64,000 nucleotides of DNA from Candidatus Pantoea haifensis. GTDB lineage: Bacteria > Pseudomonadota > Gammaproteobacteria > Enterobacterales > Enterobacteriaceae. The notes beneath the pieces were generated by a model. The model searched no databases, was not told the DNA's origin, and was given only the letters and a program-made list of their open reading frames with translations. Positions 58,211-64,000 of this stretch are shown here, piece by piece; positions within the stretch are counted from its first letter, which is position 1, and every line of letters begins with the position of its first letter. The DNA lies in NCBI GenBank assembly GCA_018842655.1, contig JAGTWN010000007.1:56419-120418 (forward strand), written 5' to 3'. The position numbers and the translations under genes are program-made.

Positions 58211-61200
58211 TTAAAATGTCCAGCGTATCCCTGCATTGTAACGCCAGCCTTTCGCGCCGTTTCCGTCAATTTCTTTGCGGTAATCAGCTTCAGCGTAGAG
58301 CGAAACATCATTTTTAAAGCGGGTGGTACCGCCAATGCCGACATCCCACATTTGACCAAATTTACCGCTTTCGAAGCGTTGGTTACTGTCACTGTCAGCG
58401 GAGCCCACTTTCACCTTCGCCGTTCCACCCCAGCCGTGATAATAGTTAGTGCGGATATAAGGCGTGTACTGGCGCTGACTGTCATCCTGCCAGGTGCGAT
58501 CCAGACGCGCGCCCAGACGTCCGATGGTTTGCTCATAATCATCCCAGGCGACGCGGGTGCGATCGCTGTCGGTGAAATCATCCATTTTAAGGTTCAGATA
58601 CGTCAGCTGTGCCTGCGGTTCAAGGCGCAATCCGTTTGCAAAGGTCAGCGAATAACCTGACTCCAGCGACGCGGTCCATCCATCCCCTTTTGGTGATCCT
58701 GCCTCTTTTTCACGGGCGATATCGGTTTCACCGCGATGCCAGTTCCAGGCCAGCGAACCGTCCAGATAGAAACTGTCACGCTGCCAGGTGGTGTAGAGCG
58801 CGAGGCTGTCACTGTCGAAAGTCGTGGAGCTGTACCCGTCTGCGGCGTGCGGACGTATCCGCGTGTTGCCGCGCGTATAGGCGATGCCGCCGCGCAGGCT
58901 GTCACGCACGCCATCCCTGCGTAGCAGGTTGCCGCCCAGTTGAACGGCGCTGTAATCGAGATCGAAATCATAACCGTACTGACTGACATCGCGGTGACTT
59001 TTATAGTCCAGATTTGAACCGAGATAGCGAATAAACATCTCGCCACTCAACGCGTCCGGGTGACTTTGCTGATGACGTAACTCACCGAGGCGTTTATGCA
59101 GATCGTCGGTGATCGCCAGCGTGTAATAGGCCAGACCCAGAGGTGCTGAAATATAGGAGGGCACCTGCGGTATCACTGCTGGTCGCACCGCTGCCTGGGT
59201 GCTTCCTGTTTGCGGCTGGCACAGCGAACCCCCTTCACAAACATAACTGTTGGCGAGGCGATAATCCCAGAAGGCGTTACCGCTGCCGCTGAGCTGGCGC
59301 TGGCTGGCACTGCTCGTACCCGGTGTAAAACTGTACAGGCTGTATTGCCACGGCCCTGACGCCACGTAGCCCTGTTTCAACACGAAACTGCTGGCGCTGG
59401 CATTACCTGAAACCTGTACCAGCGAGACGCCTTCGGTGGCTTCGATTACGCCGTCGCGGTTAGTATCCGCCTGTTCGCCAGCCACCAGCCTGTCGTCGAT
59501 AAAGGTCGTACCGCTGACGCTGCCGTTGACAAGCAGCCTGTCACTCTGCGTGGCGGTGGAATTGAGTTGTACAGTTCCGCCTGCTGACGCCAGCTCTCCG
59601 TCGATAGTCAGCGTATTACTGGCGGTGTTGCTTCCGTTAGTCAGATCCAGCGTACCGGCATTATTCACGACGAGAGAATCGTCAGTGGCACCCTGCAACA
59701 GTGGATTAACGTTATCACCCGCGAACAGCGTCGAACCGCTGTCGATATTGATGGTGCTGTGCGCAAGTTTGATGTTATCGGTCAATGTCCACTTTGAGCG
59801 GGAGAAGTTAAGCGTGCTCCATCCGGCACCGAGATTAGTGCCTTTGCTCAGATCATCGCTAACAAAGGAGCCACCGCGCGCCTCGATCTCACTAAAACTC
59901 AGCGTTGCGCCCGCGCCGCTTGCAGCGGTGATGTGACTGGTCTTCGCCAGGCTTACTTTTTGCACCCTGGCCTGATTATCGCTGCCGCTGCCCATTGTCA
60001 GGCTGCCATTTAACGTTCCGCCAGTGACAAGAAGTGAATCGCTGCCGTTGCCGGTATTCACATCTCCAGTCACGTTGCCGTCCAGCAGGGCAATGACGTC
60101 ATCGGTTGCTCCGCCAGCCACCACAACGGTTTCCGGAAAGGGGGCAAAAATGTTCCCTTCATTGAGGAACACCGTCTGACCGCCGCGTAAGTCGATGATT
60201 GGCGCGACCAGGCTTAATGAGGTGATTGAACCTTGGTTGATCACTTCACTGGCGGTGCTGGTCACTATCGCTGAGCCGCCGTTGGTATCCCGGATCACAA
60301 CAGAACCCTGAGAAATTACCCTGCCGGTGGTATCAGCACGGATGCCGGTGCCTTCGCCTGAAACGAGGATGGAATAGTTCTTCCCGATCACCAGATCGTT
60401 ATCTGTTGTTGAGCCGTCGGCATTTGCAAACAGATAACCGGTGCCGCCGTTGCTGACGTTGATGAAGGCGCTGCCTTCAGGATCGAAGGAGGTCGCAGAG
60501 CGAATGCCGGTGCCACCGCTTACGTCGAGCATGACGTTTTGCAGTGAAATGTTTGCCGTTTCGGCGCGGTTGTTGATAACGCTACCGCTGCCGTAGACAC
60601 CTAAAATGATGTCGTTGGCCTCAAACCAGGCGGCACCGTTATCCAGTAACAGCGTGTCAGCACTACCGCTGGCGGTCAGGGTGCTGCGGCCCTGACCCTC
60701 TCCATAGAGGTTTAGCCCCGCCTCGTTGCCAACACGTAACGCGGCGATACCATCATCCACTCGCAGTTCGCTGTCCATCGGCACATACTCACCTTGACCA
60801 CTGTTGACATCCACGCCGATGCCCGACGCCACATGCACGCTGCCACGGTTGGTAAAATTGCCCTTGTCATACAGGCGTACACCTGTGCTGTTATCCCCGG
60901 TTAAATCGACGCGCCCCGGGTATTGATTGAACAGCCGTGCGCCGTTACCCACAGCAAAGGCTGTGATATTTTTGCCCTCACCCGCAATTTGAGATGCGGC
61001 ATAAATCGTTGCGTCACTGCCGTCGCTGACCGCGCCGACGCTATTTTCGCCGTTCAGCGTAATAGCGTTTGAAAGCGTAGCTTCTGCGCCATCGGTCACG
61101 CGCACTGCCGTTGCGGCTTCGCCGTTAACGGTGAAAACGGTCGTGCCGAATAAAGTGGTGCCGGTGCCAGAACCTGTAATCCCGTTGCTGCCTGCACCGC

Positions 61201-64000
61201 TTAACGTGACGTTAGGCGCGGTAAGGGGATAGAAGGAAGCCCCTGTGACAAGACGGTACAGCGTCGAGCCGTCCGTACTGACATCGGTATCACCACTGCT
61301 GCTGACCAGGCTGGAATTTACATCGAGCGCCTGATAAGCGGTCTGGTTGGCGCTGTGAAACACGACCTTGCTGTCTGTTCCAAGGTTAAGCGTTGCGCCT
61401 GCCCAGGCTTGTGCGCCCAGAACATTTTCGCCGTAAAGATTGATGGTACCGTTCTGGTTGATGCGGGCCAGCGGGTAACTGGCCGATGCACCGATAGTCG
61501 GTGATAGCAGAATACTTTCTCCCGCGCTGACGTTTAGCGTACCGCTGTTAGTAATCACGGTTGATCTGAGATTATCGCCAGCAAAAGGATTAGCATTCGC
61601 ACTAAGCCCGGTGCTGCTGCGCGTCACGCTGATATCGCCACTGTTGATGACGGTTGAACCGGAATAGGCTTCAATGGCATGGGTTCCCTGGCCGCTGAAC
61701 GTGATGTTGCCCGTATTGATCAACTGAGCATGATTGGCTGCGACCAGACCGTTTTGCCAGTCAGCGGCACCGTTGATGGCAGCATGGTTAATGAGCAGGC
61801 TGTCATCAGAGGGTTTTGAATTTGGATCGATATAATCGCCGACCAGGTTACGTTTCATGCCGTCCACTAATGCTGCTCTTCCTGTGTCAGCGGTTATGTT
61901 TATCTGGGTGTTCGCATCAATGATGCCAAGAGCACCGTTTTCTATTACTAAACCGGTGGCGATCTGGCCAATGTTGATTGTTGCGCCGTGAGTATAGACC
62001 TGTGTGCCGTCACCACTTCCCATCACGCCAGTGGAGAAAAATGTATCCGCGGTAAGGGTCATACCACGTCCATCAAAAATCGCGCCATCCTGATAGCGAA
62101 ACAGCGTGTTAAACCAGTTGGACGTTGTATAGCTGCCGTTGGCGGGGAGATTAATTCTGGCTTCCGGGCCGATCGCATAAACACCAATTTGATACTGACC
62201 GCCGTTCAGGCGTGGCACCGCGTCGGACGTCACGTTAACGGTGGCATTACCTTCGGCGCGAATGCCGACAGCCGAGTTGCCATTAAGGTTTATCGGCCCG
62301 CTAAGATCCGCTTTGACACTGCTGCCCTCTTGGCCAGTCAGCCAGACGGCGGTATTGATTGTGCTGAAAATGGAATCGGCGTCACCGTTGACATTTATCG
62401 TGCCGCCAGAGAACGCGCTGGCGCTGTTGCCGTCGCGGGCAATGATTTTCATCGCGGTGCTGTTATCGCCGTTCAGGTTAATGGTGCCGGTGTTGCCAAC
62501 GCGCCCGCCACTGCCAGAGTCAAGTACCAGCATGCCGATGTTTTCAGCGGGCTGAAATTGCGCGCGTCCATTGATATCAATCACGCCATTGTTGAGCGCC
62601 AGTGCATTCGGCCCCGCTTCAACGCGCATGGCAACCGCGTTCTGTACTCCGGAACCAATAACAATATGACCGTTGTTGATGGCGCTGGAATCATGGACCT
62701 GGCTGATTGCGCTGAGACCGCCGCTCAGATTGATAGCCACATCCGTTGTGTCGCTGGTTTGACTATTCTGCGCAGCGCGACCAAGATAAATCGTGCCGTC
62801 ATCCGCATTGGTAAAGCTGCCTTTTCCACTGAAACTTACGCCTGTCCCTGCGCTACTGCTATCAACGTCTGTGACACCGACATTGATATTGCCATGATTG
62901 ATCGCGCTGCTGCTGCCCAGCCAGATAGCCTGACTCTCCCAAAATTCGGGGCCTTCACCAGGCGCAAGGTTAATTACGCCGTTGTTAGTGAACTGACTGC
63001 CAGAGGAGGCCGACACCGCTTTGCCGATATAGCCGAGCGTGCTGGGGTCCACCCCGTTGCCGTTAGCGTTATTAAAAAAGCCACCGTTTATCACGCCGTT
63101 ATTGATTCCGCTACTGCCATTGATTAATTCCAGCGCCTTGCTTTCTGACTGTGCTGGCCCGGTACTGGCGAGTTTGCCATCAATAATTGCGCTGGCCCCG
63201 TTACTGGCACGCATCACAGCGGTACTGTTGTTCACAACCTCCAGGGTTTTACCACGCGTGATTTTGATGCTGGCATCGGGACCCTCGGCGCTTAGCACTA
63301 CCTGATCGCCCAGCGGCTCTGCTATCTCATCATTGAGATTATCGCTGCTCATGCGATACACCACGCTTTTGTCATTCAGAGAAAAAGCTTTATTAAATTC
63401 GGCGTTATAGTTTTCTGGGCTGAGATTAACGTCGGAGAGCTGATCGATGAGCCAGTTGTTGTAATTGCGTAACCCATTGATATTATTAACGTTAAAGGTG
63501 CTGGTAGCGCCATCAAGGGTTGTTACGCTGAAAACGCCGCTGTAGTTGACTACGTTGCCCCTGTTATAGGCTAACCGATCACCGCTATAGGGTGGCGTGG
63601 CGGCGGTAAAATTAATGCGGTTGTTTGAGTTCCAGTTCAGGTGCCCTTGTTTGCTGGCGGTAAATAATTCGCTCTGTTTCGCCGCCATTGACCAGCTGTT
63701 GGTGGTGGCACGGCTTGCAGCGCCTTGCCTGCCAATATCGACATTAATGGTGCCATTACTTACCGATGCCACCCGCGCATTAATATATTGCGCATCATTA
63801 ACATCAATATAATCTGGCACTACCGTGTCGAGACCAATGACAGGCAAATGGGTCATAAAATCTGAATTATAAACCTGATACAGCGTATAGCTGTTGGATT
63901 CGACGTCAGGGATGCGAATGTTTAAGGTTTGTTGACCGATTTCGATACGCTCTTTCCCGGTCAAACTGTCATTAATGATGCGACCCTTATTTTGCAATTC
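58211..64000 (-). CDS. Giant autotransporter adhesin-like protein (5' end beyond the window)
   Basis: At least 1,928 residues, open to the right edge, so the signal peptide and N-terminus are not seen; the TTG near 63997 is not a real start. The passenger is a long beta-helix with many N-rich turns (NNGVINGGFFNNANGNGVD, NSGTLNVSAGES, GDNSTGVRLYDKGNFTNRGS). It carries a Cys pair CEGGSLC just before the translocator. The C-terminal 280 residues are the type V barrel (GEMFIRYLGSNLDYKSHRDV through WRYNAGIRWTF, ending in the terminal aromatic needed for BAM). It is surface-exposed, probably an adhesin or aggregation factor. No enzyme or RGD motif was recognised. It is intact over 5.8 kb, unlike most neighbours. 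Confidence 0.9.
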   Translation of the reverse strand, partial: ELQNKGRIINDSLTGKERIEIGQQTLNIRIPDVESNSYTLYQVYNSDFMTHLPVIGLDTVVPDYIDVNDAQYINARVASVSNGTINVDIGRQGAASRATTNSWSMAAKQSELFTASKQGHLNWNSNNRINFTAATPPYSGDRLAYNRGNVVNYSGVFSVTTLDGATSTFNVNNINGLRNYNNWLIDQLSDVNLSPENYNAEFNKAFSLNDKSVVYRMSSDNLNDEIAEPLGDQVVLSAEGPDASIKITRGKTLEVVNNSTAVMRASNGASAIIDGKLASTGPAQSESKALELINGSSGINNGVINGGFFNNANGNGVDPSTLGYIGKAVSASSGSQFTNNGVINLAPGEGPEFWESQAIWLGSSSAINHGNINVGVTDVDSSSAGTGVSFSGKGSFTNADDGTIYLGRAAQNSQTSDTTDVAINLSGGLSAISQVHDSSAINNGHIVIGSGVQNAVAMRVEAGPNALALNNGVIDINGRAQFQPAENIGMLVLDSGSGGRVGNTGTINLNGDNSTAMKIIARDGNSASAFSGGTINVNGDADSIFSTINTAVWLTGQEGSSVKADLSGPINLNGNSAVGIRAEGNATVNVTSDAVPRLNGGQYQIGVYAIGPEARINLPANGSYTTSNWFNTLFRYQDGAIFDGRGMTLTADTFFSTGVMGSGDGTQVYTHGATINIGQIATGLVIENGALGIIDANTQINITADTGRAALVDGMKRNLVGDYIDPNSKPSDDSLLINHAAINGAADWQNGLVAANHAQLINTGNITFSGQGTHAIEAYSGSTVINSGDISVTRSSTGLSANANPFAGDNLRSTVITNSGTLNVSAGESILLSPTIGASASYPLARINQNGTINLYGENVLGAQAWAGATLNLGTDSKVVFHSANQTAYQALDVNSSLVSSSGDTDVSTDGSTLYRLVTGASFYPLTAPNVTLSGAGSNGITGSGTGTTLFGTTVFTVNGEAATAVRVTDGAEATLSNAITLNGENSVGAVSDGSDATIYAASQIAGEGKNITAFAVGNGARLFNQYPGRVDLTGDNSTGVRLYDKGNFTNRGSVHVASGIGVDVNSGQGEYVPMDSELRVDDGIAALRVGNEAGLNLYGEGQGRSTLTASGSADTLLLDNGAAWFEANDIILGVYGSGSVINNRAETANISLQNVMLDVSGGTGIRSATSFDPEGSAFINVSNGGTGYLFANADGSTTDNDLVIGKNYSILVSGEGTGIRADTTGRVISQGSVVIRDTNGGSAIVTSTASEVINQGSITSLSLVAPIIDLRGGQTVFLNEGNIFAPFPETVVVAGGATDDVIALLDGNVTGDVNTGNGSDSLLVTGGTLNGSLTMGSGSDNQARVQKVSLAKTSHITAASGAGATLSFSEIEARGGSFVSDDLSKGTNLGAGWSTLNFSRSKWTLTDNIKLAHSTINIDSGSTLFAGDNVNPLLQGATDDSLVVNNAGTLDLTNGSNTASNTLTIDGELASAGGTVQLNSTATQSDRLLVNGSVSGTTFIDDRLVAGEQADTNRDGVIEATEGVSLVQVSGNASASSFVLKQGYVASGPWQYSLYSFTPGTSSASQRQLSGSGNAFWDYRLANSYVCEGGSLCQPQTGSTQAAVRPAVIPQVPSYISAPLGLAYYTLAITDDLHKRLGELRHQQSHPDALSGEMFIRYLGSNLDYKSHRDVSQYGYDFDLDYSAVQLGGNLLRRDGVRDSLRGGIAYTRGNTRIRPHAADGYSSTTFDSDSLALYTTWQRDSFYLDGSLAWNWHRGETDIAREKEAGSPKGDGWTASLESGYSLTFANGLRLEPQAQLTYLNLKMDDFTDSDRTRVAWDDYEQTIGRLGARLDRTWQDDSQRQYTPYIRTNYYHGWGGTAKVKVGSADSDSNQRFESGKFGQMWDVGIGGTTRFKNDVSLYAEADYRKEIDGNGAKGWRYNAGIRWTF

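Noticed and set aside
61988-63127. A 379-codon plus-strand ORF
   Set aside because: It is exactly antisense to the autotransporter beta-helix, whose biased codons leave the opposite frame open. No ribosome site or domain.

Overview
The window reads as part of a large plasmid from a plant-associated enterobacterium, most likely Pantoea or a close Erwiniaceae relative (inferred from protein resemblance and gene content; no search was run). The plasmid assignment rests on a complete-looking iteron replicon at 0.95-3.07 kb. It has a DnaA box, five P1-like GATC heptamers, three clusters of roughly 16-bp iterons and a RepFIB/P1-type RepA. No phage, insertion sequence, CRISPR array, tRNA or rRNA was recognised.

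Layout. 0-3.1 kb: origin and repA. 3.5-5.9 kb: NlpC/P60 lipoprotein and an FAD aromatic monooxygenase. 6.0-9.9 kb: an AT-rich block with two divergent cassettes, each a CadC/ToxR-type membrane regulator overlapping a small FidL-like gene, then a LuxR-type regulator. 10.2-15.3 kb: small unknown ORF, ROK sugar kinase, mannose-6-phosphate isomerase, YghA-like dehydrogenase, UV endonuclease UvsE. 15.6-16.4 kb: unrecognised helical protein. 16.8-24.6 kb: complete kdpFABCDE high-affinity K+ uptake locus. 25-28.8 kb: divergent, Fur-box-flanked fhuE-like receptor and yncE-like lipoprotein. 29-35.8 kb: two-subunit transketolase behind three GAAT-N4-ATTC palindromes, a nuclease/phosphatase-fold enzyme, AraC regulator plus DUF2000 protein, a LysR/aldehyde-dehydrogenase deletion scar, a cupin. 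36.1-43.0 kb: digH, paoABC molybdo-aldehyde oxidoreductase, an OxlT-like MFS carrier. 43.6-46.9 kb: overlapping four-gene operon (LpxH-like phosphatase, GT21-like glycosyltransferase, DedA protein, second glycosyltransferase). 46.9-51.6 kb: amino-acid ABC importer, XRE-cupin regulator and DadA-like oxidase. 51.7-58.1 kb: alpha/beta hydrolase, VOC protein, Rpn remnant, old yellow enzyme, acyltransferase, SGNH hydrolase. 58.2-64 kb: most of a giant autotransporter that runs off the right edge.

A dominant feature is sequence quality. About 30 single- or two-base shifts break at least two dozen otherwise well-conserved genes, nearly all of them apparent deletions inside short homopolymers. I read these mainly as base-call or assembly errors. 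Such genes are therefore annotated as one spanning CDS with the shift position noted, and 'pseudogene' is kept for loci with larger losses (LysR, aldehyde dehydrogenase, Rpn). Together the genes suit an epiphyte facing osmotic and K+ stress, UV, aldehydes and iron limitation.
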